Assembly (NCBI GenBank): GCA_963725615.1
Contig: CAVRZO010000028.1
Coordinates: 1 to 64,000, forward strand
Source of the DNA: JAIQFF01 sp963725615
GTDB lineage: Bacteria; Acidobacteriota; Terriglobia; Terriglobales; Acidobacteriaceae
Direction: 5' to 3'
Length of the DNA: 64,000 nucleotides
Part shown: positions 43,502 through 52,884 of the stretch, in pieces
Layout of the letters: each line of letters starts with the position of its first letter
Numbering within the stretch: position 1 is the stretch's first letter
Made by a program: the position numbers and the translations under genes
Notes under the pieces: generated by a model
Told to the model about the DNA's origin: nothing
The model's input: the letters and a program-made list of their open reading frames with translations, nothing else
Databases searched by the model: none

Positions 43502-44197
43502 ATGAAGAAAATCATTTCAGGTTTCGCTGCATTGGCTCTACTGGTGTTACCGGCGATGGGTCAAGACAAAGAAGAAGACCGGGTCGCGAAAGCGGGAACC
43601 GTCATCAAGGAAATTCTGGATATCCCCGACGACATCCCGCAGGACGTAATCGACCGAGCGGATTGTGTTGTTGTTTTACCTTCCGTCCTGAAGTTTGCCT
43701 TCGGACTGGGAGGCAGTTATGGCCGCGGTGTAATGACCTGCCGCGGCGGCAAGAATTTCCATGGCCCGTGGAGCGCTCCCACCATGATGGCGCTCGAAGG
43801 CGCCAGCTTCGGACTGCAGCTCGGCGGGCAGGCCACTGACTTCGTGCTGTTGCTGATGAGTTCGAAATCGGCGTCCAGTATTTTGGAAAGCAAGGTGAAG
43901 TTGGGTGGTGACGTTTCCGCGGCTGCCGGACCGGTGGGACGGAATGCTTCGGCCGAGACTGACGTCACGTTGCGGGCCGAAATCCTGTCCTACTCTCGCG
44001 CCCGGGGACTCTTCGCCGGAATCTCACTGGCGGGATCAACTCTTCGTCCCGACAACGACGCCAACAAGAAGCTTTACGGCAAAGAGGTGAGCGCGAAAGC
44101 GATTGTGTTCAACAAGGCGGTACCCGCTCCCAAGTCTGCGAGACTCTTGCTTTCCACATTGACCAAGAAGTCTCCCAAGAACACGTCAAAGGACTAG
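43502..44197 (+). CDS. SYLF-domain (YSC84/DUF500) lipid-binding protein, secreted
   Basis: 231 residues. The signal peptide (IISGFAALALLVLPAMGQ) is followed by a SYLF domain with the conserved AFGLGGSYGRGVMTCR, SFGLQLGGQATDFVLLLM and SRARGLFAGISLAGSTLRPD. The family binds membrane lipids; the bacterial role is unknown. GAGGAAAC precedes the ATG. Confidence 0.93.
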   Translation: MKKIISGFAALALLVLPAMGQDKEEDRVAKAGTVIKEILDIPDDIPQDVIDRADCVVVLPSVLKFAFGLGGSYGRGVMTCRGGKNFHGPWSAPTMMALEGASFGLQLGGQATDFVLLLMSSKSASSILESKVKLGGDVSAAAGPVGRNASAETDVTLRAEILSYSRARGLFAGISLAGSTLRPDNDANKKLYGKEVSAKAIVFNKAVPAPKSARLLLSTLTKKSPKNTSKD

Positions 44198-44229
44198 CCT
44201 CAGGCTGGCCTGCAACAGGAAATCCGTGC

Positions 44230-44265
44230 AAAAGGGAAACGCCTGGCTCGACTCCGGGCCAGGCG
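44230..44265 (-). terminator. Rho-independent terminator for the DUF2541-like gene
   Basis: An 8-bp perfect stem CGCCTGGC / GCCAGGCG with a 10-base loop. On the minus strand it is followed by TTTCCCTTTT. Confidence 0.7.
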
Positions 44266-44297
44266 CTACTCTCGATTCGTCGCCTTCGGACAATCGG

Positions 44298-44699
44298 TCA
44301 GTCCCTTAGTCCGTACAGGCTCACTTTGGGGCGCCTGCTCCATTTGTCCCTGCCGTACCAAAGGTCGAGGCTCTGGATGATGCGCCGCTCGCCCGGCAGA
44401 TCGATGACGCGTGTTTGCCCGCCGTCAGGAATGCGAGAGCGAATTGCAATCTCTTCCTGCGTGCCGTTTCCATAGCGGACAATGACCCGCTCAAAATTAA
44501 TCGCGCCGCCACTGATTCGCAACTGGATGGCGCGGTAGGTTCCAGCCGACCGGCCAACCTTGATGCTGTCGTGGTCCTGGGAGCCATCCACGTGAGAGTT
44601 CCCAAGGTATTCCCAGCGCTCCCTTCGGGCATGAAGGGAGGTACACAACGCAAGGACAAACACGAGACTCATCACCCATTTAATACGGTTCTTCGACAT
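44298..44699 (-). CDS. DUF2541-like secreted protein
   Basis: 133 residues. The signal peptide (KWVMSLVFVLALCTSLHA) is followed by a compact beta domain with WEYLGNSHVDGSQDHDSIKV, RAIQLRISGGAINFERVIV and GQTRVIDLPGE. It looks like DUF2541 from memory; there is no proof of function. AAAGGAAG precedes the ATG at 44699. Confidence 0.75.
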   Translation of the reverse strand: MSKNRIKWVMSLVFVLALCTSLHARRERWEYLGNSHVDGSQDHDSIKVGRSAGTYRAIQLRISGGAINFERVIVRYGNGTQEEIAIRSRIPDGGQTRVIDLPGERRIIQSLDLWYGRDKWSRRPKVSLYGLRD

Positions 44700-44720
44700 C
44701 TTGTCTTCCTTTCTTGATCT

Positions 44721-44938
44721 CTAGTGAGGCTGTGGGGGGTTGGGAGGCTGCACGCCATAGGCATCGGCCAACTGGCCGAATTTGACTCTGACTTTGTTCC
44801 AGGCGGACTTGGTGCGATCATCGAATCCCGGAATTTTATGCTGGCCTCCGTCGGGAACTCAAGACAATTCACAGTGCACTGGTGGGCCAGTTTGGAGCAA
44901 GCTCCGACCTCTCGTTCCCGGTACGGCAAGGCTGTCAT
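44721..44938 (-). pseudogene. Remnant or frameshifted small gene
   Basis: The minus-strand frame ending at 44721 reads DGGQHKIPGFDDRTKSAWN and continues to LADAYGVQPPNPPQPH, protein-like and unlike its GC-rich shadow frames. It has no start codon: an in-frame TGA lies at 44859-44861. Another frame immediately upstream (CTVNCLEF) would join smoothly with one extra base at a CCC run near 44854. A broken or misread small exported-protein gene is likely. Confidence 0.4.
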
Positions 44939-45004
44939 CCTAAGCGCAGTCTTTCGTCCGGCGAAGACGAGAGCAAGCGAAGGACTCCGCTTCCTCAGGA
45001 TGAC
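44934..45004. repeat. GTCATCCTAAGC palindromic element, short copy (71 bp)
   Basis: Ends gtcatcctaagc and cctcaggatgac with an internal cgtccggcgaagacg hairpin. GTCATCC family. Confidence 0.75.
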
Positions 45005-45052
45005 AGCGTGCGGAGACTGAGGCCAGAGTCTGATCCGCCAGCGGCCGTAAGA

Positions 45053-47302
45053 TCAAAATACCCGCCCGAGCTGGAAGAACCACTTGCGATGTCCGCTATC
45101 GCCCACGCTTCCGCCGAAGACCAAAGGTCCAACCGCAGTCTCGGCCAGAACGCCGAGAGCGAAATCATTGGGAAACCTGCTGGCGCCGGTAAAGCCGTAC
45201 ATCTTCCCGAACTCGTAGCCGGCGATGGCATAAACCTTCTTTCCCGCCAGTGGAGGCAGGGTCCACAGATCGTGCAGATATCCGGCCCGGAAGAAATAGA
45301 ACTGATTGCCGAAAAGTTCGTTGGTGCCATACCCGCTGAGGCGGTTCGCACCGCCGAGGAAAAATTGCGGAAAGCCGCTGGTGGAGGAACCGAAAGTGGT
45401 TCCACCCTCGCTGACCAGGAATAAGGATGCCGGCCGGGTAATGGGCTTGAACAATCCGATGCGCAAATCCGCAACCGGAAAGCCGTTGCTTCCTCCCGGG
45501 CTGGTGTCGTACCAGTGGAAGTTCGACTCTGCGTTTACCCCACTGCGCGGGATCACGGGGTCGTCGGTATGGTCAAACAGCCAGCGAAAGCGTGTCGCGC
45601 CGGTGCGTCCGCTCAGGGATGCGAATTCCGGCGTGCCCAGGCGCAGCCTGGCGTCCAGCGAGCCCACCTCGTAGCCAAAACGGATCTCGCTGAAGCGGCT
45701 GAACCCGTAACCGATGTCGGCGCCAAGGGCAGCCCGGTTCAGCCGGTATTCGGCCAGCGGATCGCTCTTGCGGTAGATTTTGAAGGCAGCACTGCTGGCG
45801 CCCGCGTGGGGCGAAAAGAACCACCGGCTGGCCGGCGAGAAGGGACGGTAGAGTTCGCTCTCTACCCCGTAGGTGTTGCCAAAAATAAAATCGGTGCGCC
45901 ATTCCGAGCGGTACCCGGCTACATCGAGAAACGTCAGCCGGGTGGCGAGAGTGAAATCTACGTCGCTGCTCTCCGATCCATCCACCTCAAATCCCAATTG
46001 CAGGGTGGGCGGAGCGTACAGCTTTTCATGCAGCGTCACCAGCAGGCCGTCCTGCCCGTTCTGTTTCGTGATCTGGTATCCGGCCGTATCGTAGCGCCCG
46101 ATTCCGGTGAGCCGGGTGAGCAAACTCTCCAGCCGGTTCGTGTCGATCGGCTTCCCAGCCTGTGAGCTGAGGAAGCGCCCGATGTTTTCCTCCGCAACCG
46201 GATTTGCGCCCTGCACTTTCACAAATTGTGGGACCGGAATGTTGTGTATCTGGTGCTCCTTCCGCCGTTCCATGTATTGCGTCCAGGCAGCGTCATCCAG
46301 CGCATAAGCATCGAGCAGACGTGATTTCTGGGCGGCGGCTTCGGTCCCTCGCGCAATGATCTCTTTCGATTTCGTGTACTCCAACGAATTGAAATCTTGC
46401 AGCCCGACGTTTACCACCAGGTCCGCCCCCGCCAGCCCGCGGATCTCGTTACCTGCAACCACCACGTCAATCGAGCGGCCCAGAATGGCGAAAAGCGATT
46501 GGATTTTTTCGGCTTCGGCAGGCGAGGTCTGCAGATGTACGCCGATCACGATGTCCGCGCCCATGTCTCGCACCACGTCGGTAGGCAGGTTTCCGACCAG
46601 TCCACCGTCAACATAGATGTGCTCGCCATCGCGGATGGGAGAGAAAAGGCCGGGGATCGCCATGGTGGCGCGCATGGCCCGGGAAAGCGATCCATCCTTG
46701 AATACCGCTTGTTTCCCCGTGACCAGATCGGTGGCCACGCAGCGAAAAGGAATGGGCAGATCGTCAAACGATTGCACGCCCGAATAAGCCAACGTTTCCC
46801 GGTCGATCAGAAGACTGATCTGCTGGCCGGCATTCAATCCGCCGGGCAACACCAGCCCTCGACGCAGACCCAGCAGAATTGAGTTGGGAAATGCAACCTG
46901 ATCTTCCTTTCTCCGAAAAGAGAGATCCTCGAAGGGAAGCCCTCCGCCCAGGATTACATCCCAATTCTGTGCGTCAACCAACTCGCGAAGCTGTTGCGGA
47001 TTCTTTCCCGTGGAGTAGAGGCCTCCCACCAGACCTCCCATGCTGGTGCCCGCAAGGTAGTCGATCGGAATATGGTGATCTTCAAACCACTGCAGCACGC
47101 CGATGTGCGCCAGCCCGAGCGCTCCTCCGCCTTCCAGTGCGACTCCGATTTTCAACCTCGGCTTGGATGCCGGCGTGGTTGCCTCCGCGGTTGTCGGTGT
47201 TGGCGGGCCGGCGGGGCTGGCTTGAGAAGCGGGTGTCTCCTGCGCTGGGCTAACGAGGATAAGTAATAAGAGGACAATGAGTGCCTGCAGGCTGCCACGC
47301 AT
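45053..47302 (-). CDS. Patatin-like phospholipase fused to POTRA and outer-membrane barrel (PlpD type)
   Basis: 749 residues from the ATG at 47302 with AAGGAG upstream. A signal peptide precedes a patatin domain (about 50-330) with the oxyanion loop GGGALGLAH, the serine nucleophile GTSMGG and the catalytic-dyad DGGLVGN. A POTRA-like domain follows (about 380-460), then a BamA/TamA-type 16-strand barrel ending in Phe (LGRVF). This is the type Vd autotransporter layout, in which the lipase is exported through its own barrel. Confidence 0.93.
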   Translation of the reverse strand: MRGSLQALIVLLLLILVSPAQETPASQASPAGPPTPTTAEATTPASKPRLKIGVALEGGGALGLAHIGVLQWFEDHHIPIDYLAGTSMGGLVGGLYSTGKNPQQLRELVDAQNWDVILGGGLPFEDLSFRRKEDQVAFPNSILLGLRRGLVLPGGLNAGQQISLLIDRETLAYSGVQSFDDLPIPFRCVATDLVTGKQAVFKDGSLSRAMRATMAIPGLFSPIRDGEHIYVDGGLVGNLPTDVVRDMGADIVIGVHLQTSPAEAEKIQSLFAILGRSIDVVVAGNEIRGLAGADLVVNVGLQDFNSLEYTKSKEIIARGTEAAAQKSRLLDAYALDDAAWTQYMERRKEHQIHNIPVPQFVKVQGANPVAEENIGRFLSSQAGKPIDTNRLESLLTRLTGIGRYDTAGYQITKQNGQDGLLVTLHEKLYAPPTLQLGFEVDGSESSDVDFTLATRLTFLDVAGYRSEWRTDFIFGNTYGVESELYRPFSPASRWFFSPHAGASSAAFKIYRKSDPLAEYRLNRAALGADIGYGFSRFSEIRFGYEVGSLDARLRLGTPEFASLSGRTGATRFRWLFDHTDDPVIPRSGVNAESNFHWYDTSPGGSNGFPVADLRIGLFKPITRPASLFLVSEGGTTFGSSTSGFPQFFLGGANRLSGYGTNELFGNQFYFFRAGYLHDLWTLPPLAGKKVYAIAGYEFGKMYGFTGASRFPNDFALGVLAETAVGPLVFGGSVGDSGHRKWFFQLGRVF

Positions 47303-47430
47303 GTAGAGCTCCTTAGAACCGGTTGCGAGGGCGCAAATTGTGGATGAAGACAAGTCTCGCCCAGCCCGCCCATCCACACAAGGCTCATGGTGTAAATTAG
47401 CTGGCGAATATTTGGGAGAGGGAACTCGCC

Positions 47431-48492
47431 ATGACCATGAAAAGCATCCAGGGCCCGGCAATTTTTCTGGCACAATTCGCCGGTGACACGGCTCCCTTCA
47501 ACAATCTGCAAAATATCGCGCATTGGGCGAGCAACCTGGGCTACAAGGGAGTACAGATTCCGTCATGGGATGGCCGTCTCTTCAACCTGAAGCTGGCCGC
47601 AGAGAGCAAAACCTATTGTGAAGAAGTGCTCGATACCCTGGTGACGCACGGAATCCACCTGACCGAGCTTTCCACCCATTTGCAGGGCCAGTTGGTCGCC
47701 GTGCATCCCGCTTACGATCTGATGTTCGACGGCTTCGCGCCCGAAGAAGTCCGTGGCAACCGGCAAGCGCGGCAGGAGTGGGCGGTGGAGCAACTTCTGT
47801 TCGCGGCGAAGGCATCCGCTAACCTGGGGCTCAAGGCCCATGCCACTTTTTCCGGAGCGCTGGCCTGGCCGTACATTTACCCCTGGCCGCAACGTCCTGC
47901 AGGACTCGTCGAGACCGCTTTCGATGAATTGTCCGCGCGCTGGCTTCCGATCTTGAATGCATTTGATGAAGTGGGTGTGGATGTATGTTTCGAGATCCAT
48001 CCCGGAGAGGATCTGCACGATGGCGTCACCTTCGAGATGTTCCTGGAGCGGGTCAAAGATCATCCGCGATGCAACATGCTGTTTGATCCCAGCCACTTTG
48101 TATTGCAACAACTTGACTATTTGGAGTTCATCGATCTCTATCACGGTCGTATCAAAATGTTCCATGTGAAGGACGCGGAGTTTCACCCATCAGGCCGGCA
48201 AGGTGTCTACGGCGGCTACCAGTCCTGGATCGAACGGGCCGGGCGCTTCCGCTCGCTGGGTGACGGGCAGGTAGATTTCGCCGGCATCTTCTCCAAACTC
48301 ACGCAATACGGCTTCGACGGATGGGCGGTCATGGAGTGGGAATGCTGTATAAAGAGTGGCGATCAGGGAGCGGCTGAAGGCGCTCCTTTCATCGCCCGTC
48401 ATATCATTCATGCGGCCAAGCAATCGTTCGACGACTTCGCCGGTTCCGGTGCCGATCAGGCAGCGAATCGAAGAATGATGGGATTGGAATAG
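47431..48492 (+). CDS. Sugar phosphate isomerase/epimerase (xylose-isomerase-like TIM barrel)
   Basis: 353 residues. Conserved AP endonuclease 2-like features include CFEIHPGEDLHDG, NMLFDPSHFVLQQLD and MFHVKDAE, which supply metal-binding Glu, Asp and His. No catabolic cluster surrounds it apart from the oxidoreductase 46 bases downstream, so the pair probably acts on one sugar or inositol derivative. GGGAGAGGG precedes the ATG. Confidence 0.9.
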   Translation: MTMKSIQGPAIFLAQFAGDTAPFNNLQNIAHWASNLGYKGVQIPSWDGRLFNLKLAAESKTYCEEVLDTLVTHGIHLTELSTHLQGQLVAVHPAYDLMFDGFAPEEVRGNRQARQEWAVEQLLFAAKASANLGLKAHATFSGALAWPYIYPWPQRPAGLVETAFDELSARWLPILNAFDEVGVDVCFEIHPGEDLHDGVTFEMFLERVKDHPRCNMLFDPSHFVLQQLDYLEFIDLYHGRIKMFHVKDAEFHPSGRQGVYGGYQSWIERAGRFRSLGDGQVDFAGIFSKLTQYGFDGWAVMEWECCIKSGDQGAAEGAPFIARHIIHAAKQSFDDFAGSGADQAANRRMMGLE

Positions 48493-48538
48493 AGCTGAGA
48501 ACCGAGAACTGAAATCTGACATCTGGTGAGGACAACCT

Positions 48539-49720
48539 GTGAGCCTGGAAATAAAATCCGACGACAAAAAAGGACGCCGCCTGCGTCTGGGCATGGTGGG
48601 CGGCGGGCCGGGCGGTTTCATCGGGGCGGTACATCGCATTGCCGCTCGGTTGGACGATCGTTTCGAATTAGTGGCCGCGGCCTTGTCTTCAGATCCGGCA
48701 CGCGCCCGGGCCGCAGCTCTGGACCTTCACATCGTGCCGGATCGGGCCTATGGCAGTTTCACGGAAATGGCTTCGGCGGAGTCGAAGAGAAAAGATCGCA
48801 TTGACGCGGTCGCCATCGTCACTCCAAACCATTTGCACCACGCGCCGGCAAAAGCATTTCTCGAAGCTGGCATCCACATCATTTGCGACAAGCCGCTCAC
48901 CACTACGCTTGAAGACGCTTACGAATTGGCCCAGATGGTGCGCCGCACCGGCCTCCTTTTTGCTGTGACCCACAACTACACCGGCTATCCGCTGGTACGA
49001 CAAGCTCGCCAGATGGTGGCCGAGGGCGAACTGGGTCCGATTCGCGTCGTCCAGGTCGAATACGCGCAGGACTGGTTGGCCACGCCGCTGGAGAAGACAG
49101 GCCAGAAGCAGGCTGCCTGGCGCACTGATCCGGCGCAAAGCGGGCCCGCGGGCTCGCTGGGTGACATCGGCACTCATGCTTTCAATCTCGCCAGCTTTGT
49201 GACCGGCCTTAATTGCAGCGAGCTTGCGGCTGAACTCCACACTTTCGTGCCCGGCCGCCGCCTCGACGACGACGTGCAAATCATGTTGCGCTTTGCGGAG
49301 GGCGCCCGCGGTTCGCTCTGGGCCAGCCAGGTGGCGACGGGTAACCAGAATAACTTGCGCCTGCGGGTCTACGGAGAAAAGGCGGGTATCGAATGGCGGC
49401 AGGAGAATCCCAACTGCCTGTGGTTTGCCCCGCTAGGCAAGACTCCGACTCTGATCCACCGCGCGGGACCGGGTGCGACTCCAGTCGCGGCGCATGCCAG
49501 TCGCATACCGGCGGGCCATCCCGAGGGATATCTCGAAGCCTTCGCGCAACTCTATGCCGACACGGCGGAGCAGATCAGCGCCCGCCTGGAAAATCGTCCT
49601 CCAGCCGCGTCCTCCTTACTTGTACCCACGGTTGAAGACGGCGTCGCCGGCATGCGTTTTATTTCCGCTGTTATTGAGTCGTCCAAACGCAATTCAGCCT
49701 GGACCCCACTCCCCGGCTGA
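48539..49720 (+). CDS. Gfo/Idh/MocA family oxidoreductase
   Basis: 393 residues, GTG start at 48539 after AGGACA. The NAD-binding motif is GMVGGGPGGFIGAVH, the catalytic lysine motif is CDKPL (EKP in most members), and GDIGTHAFNLA contains the usual active-site His. It is likely a sugar or inositol dehydrogenase working with the epimerase upstream. Confidence 0.91.
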   Translation: MSLEIKSDDKKGRRLRLGMVGGGPGGFIGAVHRIAARLDDRFELVAAALSSDPARARAAALDLHIVPDRAYGSFTEMASAESKRKDRIDAVAIVTPNHLHHAPAKAFLEAGIHIICDKPLTTTLEDAYELAQMVRRTGLLFAVTHNYTGYPLVRQARQMVAEGELGPIRVVQVEYAQDWLATPLEKTGQKQAAWRTDPAQSGPAGSLGDIGTHAFNLASFVTGLNCSELAAELHTFVPGRRLDDDVQIMLRFAEGARGSLWASQVATGNQNNLRLRVYGEKAGIEWRQENPNCLWFAPLGKTPTLIHRAGPGATPVAAHASRIPAGHPEGYLEAFAQLYADTAEQISARLENRPPAASSLLVPTVEDGVAGMRFISAVIESSKRNSAWTPLPG

Positions 49721-49887
49721 AGCTGATTCCGAGGATTTTCTCAGCCCCGCCCGCGCTGATTATTTTCTAGTAAACACTCGGGTTAGCGCGTAGTCTTTAG
49801 TAGTCTCTTTAGCGCATCTTCCCGCCGCGCCTCACGGTGACGGTTCCCTGCGAAATCAGACGGTAACTCCGTTCGCAAGGAGCCGCT

Positions 49888-50658
49888 ATGCCCGACAAAC
49901 CGTCCCGTGTACGTCCGAAGCCCGATGGCTCCACTCCGGCCACAATTGATGGGCAGACAGTATTGAATGAGATATTGGTTGGGCTACCCTCGAAAGAACG
50001 TGAAGCGATATTTCCCCAGCTGACTTTCATCGAACTTCGAACCCACGATGTGCTGCACGAACCCGGTGACGCCATCAAATTTGGCTACTTCGTGAACGGT
50101 GGGATGGTTTCCATATTGACGGTGCTGGCCGAGGGAAAGAGTGTTGAAGTAGGGTTGACGGGCAAGGACGGTTTTGTCGGCTTACCCCTGCTTGTGGGTT
50201 TCAGCAGCGGCCCAACCCAGGCCGTGGTCCAGATTGCGGGGAGCGGTTTTAGAATCGGCGCCCGTGGATTCACCCAAGCCGTGCGTCAATCTCCCGTCCT
50301 AGCCAACCGGTTGCAACGCTACGTACAGACTCTCGCTATGCAAGGTACCCAGGTTGCGGCCTGCAATCGGCTGCATGAGGTGGACGAACGATTAGCTCGC
50401 TGGCTGCTGATGTGCCAGGACCGCATCGGCTCTAACTTTGTGCCTTTGACCCAGGAATTTCTCGCCCACATGCTGGGTACGCGCCGTGCCAGTGTTACGG
50501 TCGCCGCCGGCATGCTGCAGAAGGCCGGGCTGATCACCTATTCCCGCGGGCACGTCAACATCGTTGACCGAACCCGGCTGGAAAGCGCCAGCTGTGAGTG
50601 CTACGCCATCATGCAGCAACAAGACAAGAGATGGCGGACCGAGCGGCCCGGCGATTGA
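49888..50658 (+). CDS. Crp/Fnr family transcriptional regulator
   Basis: 256 residues. The cyclic-nucleotide-binding-like domain spans about 40-150 (VNGGMVSILTVLAEGKSVEVGLTGKDGFVG). The Crp-type helix-turn-helix spans about 180-235 (LTQEFLAHMLGTRRASVTVAAGML). It has no Fnr-type N-terminal Cys cluster. The ligand is unknown; the typical cAMP Arg/Ser pocket is not evident. AAGGAG precedes the ATG. Confidence 0.94.
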   Translation: MPDKPSRVRPKPDGSTPATIDGQTVLNEILVGLPSKEREAIFPQLTFIELRTHDVLHEPGDAIKFGYFVNGGMVSILTVLAEGKSVEVGLTGKDGFVGLPLLVGFSSGPTQAVVQIAGSGFRIGARGFTQAVRQSPVLANRLQRYVQTLAMQGTQVAACNRLHEVDERLARWLLMCQDRIGSNFVPLTQEFLAHMLGTRRASVTVAAGMLQKAGLITYSRGHVNIVDRTRLESASCECYAIMQQQDKRWRTERPGD

Positions 50659-50789
50659 GCTTTTCGTAGCGCCGCCCCCTCGACCACGCTCAGGGCAGGC
50701 TCGGCGGCTGTCCGGTGGTGTTCCGCCCGCCAAGGTTACTTTTCTCCAATTTTGTCTCAAAGCCCAGCCCGCGCCGGCAGGCTCTCGCT

Positions 50790-50795
50790 TACAAT
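50790..50795 (+). promoter_or_regulatory. Candidate -10 box for the pseudokinase gene
   Basis: TACAAT seven bases upstream of the ATG at 50803, with no Shine-Dalgarno between them. Transcription would begin at or next to the start codon. Confidence 0.5.
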
Positions 50796-50802
50796 AGCGG
50801 GA

Positions 50803-52224
50803 ATGCAGACCAGCGGACAGGGAACCAGAATGACCCGGGACTGGAAGCAGTGGGAGGGCCAGATTGTGAATGGCACCTTCCCGCTCCGCCAATACCTGGG
50901 CGGATCAGAACACAGCGCAGTGTTCCTCACCGAACGCCGTGGGCGGGACCCACAAAGGGCCGCGATAAAACTCGTTCTGGCTGATCCGGCGACCGCCGGA
51001 GTCCAACTGTCGCGCTGGGAAGCCACCGCAAAATTGTCCCATCCCCATTTGCTCCGGCTTTTCGAAACCGGAAGCTGCCAGCTGGACAAACTGGTCCTGC
51101 TCTACGTAGTGATGGAGTACGCCGAAGACAACCTGGCGCAGATTCTTCCTCACCGCGCCCTCGCACCCGAAGAAGTACGCGACCTGCTGGAGCCGGCGCT
51201 GGACGCTCTCACTTTTATTCACGGCAAGTCGCTGGTCCACGGCCGGCTGAAGCCGTCGAATGTGATGGCTGCCCAAGACCAGTTGAAAATTTCGAGTGAC
51301 AGCCTGTTTCGCAGTGGCGATCCGGTGGGCAGGCTCGGGCAACCGAGCGTTTACGACGCGCCCGAGATCGCGAGCGCAAACATTTTACCGGCATCCGATA
51401 CCTGGTCGCTGGGCATGACAGTAATGGAGGCACTCACGCAGCGTCTGCCCGCAGTTGAAGGCATGACGGAACCATTGCCGGAAACCGTGCCGGCTCCGTT
51501 CATGGGGATCGCACACTGCTGTCTGCGCCGCGATCCGCAACGCCGCTGTACGGTTTCAGATATCGCCATACGGCTGCAGGCGGCTTCGGCTGGCGCTCCG
51601 CAGCCTTCCACGGTCCGCATACCTGCGGCGTCCGCCAAGTGGCGTTATCTACTTCCCATCGCCATCGTGGCACTGGGAGCAGCGGCCTTGTTGATTGGCC
51701 CCAAGCTGCTCAATCCCCGTCCGGATCAGCTTACGAGTACGGTCTCGTCCCAACCGCCAGCTTCGCCCGACGCTCAGAGCGCTCCCCCAAAGCAGGAAGC
51801 GCCGGCCGCACCGGCGGCGGTTGACAGCAAACCTTCGGCGGTGAAGCGGCGTGGCGAGGCTAAGGCGACGAAAGCCGTCACTCCGGCGCCCGCTCCGGTA
51901 AGCCCGGCACCCGCCGGAGGCGAGCACGGCAAGGTCCTGCAGCAAGTTGAGCCCGTCGTGTCCAAGTCGGCGCGGAACACAATCTCCGGCACGATCAGGA
52001 TTCGCGTGAGGGCGGAAGTGGATGCCGCAGGCAATGTGGAACGGGCGACGTTCATCACCGAAGGGCCGAGCAAATATTTTGCGCGCCAGACAATGCAGGC
52101 GGCACAACAATGGAAATTCGCGCCGCCTCAAGTGAATGGTCAGGCCGCTCCGAGCGCCTGGATTTTGCACTTCGGTTTCAAGCGATCAGGGATCGAAATC
52201 GATTCCGAGCCGGCGAAGCGTTAG
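50803..52224 (+). CDS. Pseudokinase-TM-TonB C-terminal domain protein
   Basis: About 473 residues (464 if the ATG at 50830 is used). The N-terminal half (to about 270) is a protein kinase fold, with an IKLVLAD lysine strand and a VVMEYAEDNLAQIL hinge. The catalytic loop reads HGRLKPSN, with Arg where the catalytic Asp should be. DFG is replaced by SSDSLF and the glycine loop is degenerate, so it should be inactive. A transmembrane helix (YLLPIAIVALGAAALLIG, about 285-302) and a Pro/Ala-rich periplasmic linker lead to a TonB_C-like domain. Confidence 0.85.
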   Translation: MQTSGQGTRMTRDWKQWEGQIVNGTFPLRQYLGGSEHSAVFLTERRGRDPQRAAIKLVLADPATAGVQLSRWEATAKLSHPHLLRLFETGSCQLDKLVLLYVVMEYAEDNLAQILPHRALAPEEVRDLLEPALDALTFIHGKSLVHGRLKPSNVMAAQDQLKISSDSLFRSGDPVGRLGQPSVYDAPEIASANILPASDTWSLGMTVMEALTQRLPAVEGMTEPLPETVPAPFMGIAHCCLRRDPQRRCTVSDIAIRLQAASAGAPQPSTVRIPAASAKWRYLLPIAIVALGAAALLIGPKLLNPRPDQLTSTVSSQPPASPDAQSAPPKQEAPAAPAAVDSKPSAVKRRGEAKATKAVTPAPAPVSPAPAGGEHGKVLQQVEPVVSKSARNTISGTIRIRVRAEVDAAGNVERATFITEGPSKYFARQTMQAAQQWKFAPPQVNGQAAPSAWILHFGFKRSGIEIDSEPAKR

Positions 52225-52284
52225 GGACTAAGAGTGCTGGGCCAGTTTGATTCGGTTCCCCATCATTGGCCGGCACCGCAGGAT

Positions 52285-52501
52285 GTCATCCTGAGTACCG
52301 TCTTTCGTCCCGCGAGGCGGGATGAAAGCAAGCGAAGGATCTGTGTATTCCGTACCGTCCTCACCTGCACTGTCCGCTCAAAAGCCGCGTGAAAGCGCAT
52401 CACCAGAGCGGGCAGGATTTTGGCGCTGCTATCGTCCCGCAATACACAGGTCCTTCGTCGGGAGGCCTTCGCTGTGCGAAGGGCTCCGCTTCCTCAATGA
52501 C
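52285..52501. repeat. GTCATCCTGAG palindromic element, large composite copy
   Basis: Begins gtcatcctgag and ends cctcaatgac. The inner inverted pairs are cgtcccgcgaggcggga and ggatctgtgtattccg facing caatacacaggtcctt. It fills the gap after the pseudokinase gene. Confidence 0.7.
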
Positions 52502-52542
52502 AAGGTGTGAAAGTTCAAACTGACCCATTGCCCAGCTAAGGG

Positions 52543-52884
52543 CTAACCGTCGGATTTTTCTCGCAGAAGACGTTTTGGCGCCCTCCGTAGCCAGGCAGTC
52601 CGCAATGCAGCTTCCAATATGTCCGGCGGCACCTTGGCCAGGAGCACGCGCGTGGCTCCCATTCGTCCCCATCCTCCGGAAACTGGCGAAAAAATCTTAG
52701 GCTCGTCCTCAACCATTCCAGCCTGCTGCTCCGGCGTAAGCATCAGCACCCCGTAACCCTCCGACGCGAGCGAGAGTGTGGCGAATATCTTCCCGCCTAC
52801 CCGAAAGTCAGCGTTCCCGAAGTGCGAGCCTTCGACTGCTTCGGGTAAGCTTAGAGCGATACGTAGAAAACCTGCTGCCGTCAA
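52543..52884 (-). CDS. MmcQ/YjbR family protein
   Basis: 113 residues, single YjbR-like alpha/beta domain (ALSLPEAVEGSHFGNADFRVGGKIFATL, then a C-terminal DILEAALRTAWLRRAPKRL). The family is annotated DNA-binding from its fold; the role is unknown. Confidence 0.9.
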   Translation of the reverse strand: MTAAGFLRIALSLPEAVEGSHFGNADFRVGGKIFATLSLASEGYGVLMLTPEQQAGMVEDEPKIFSPVSGGWGRMGATRVLLAKVPPDILEAALRTAWLRRAPKRLLREKSDG

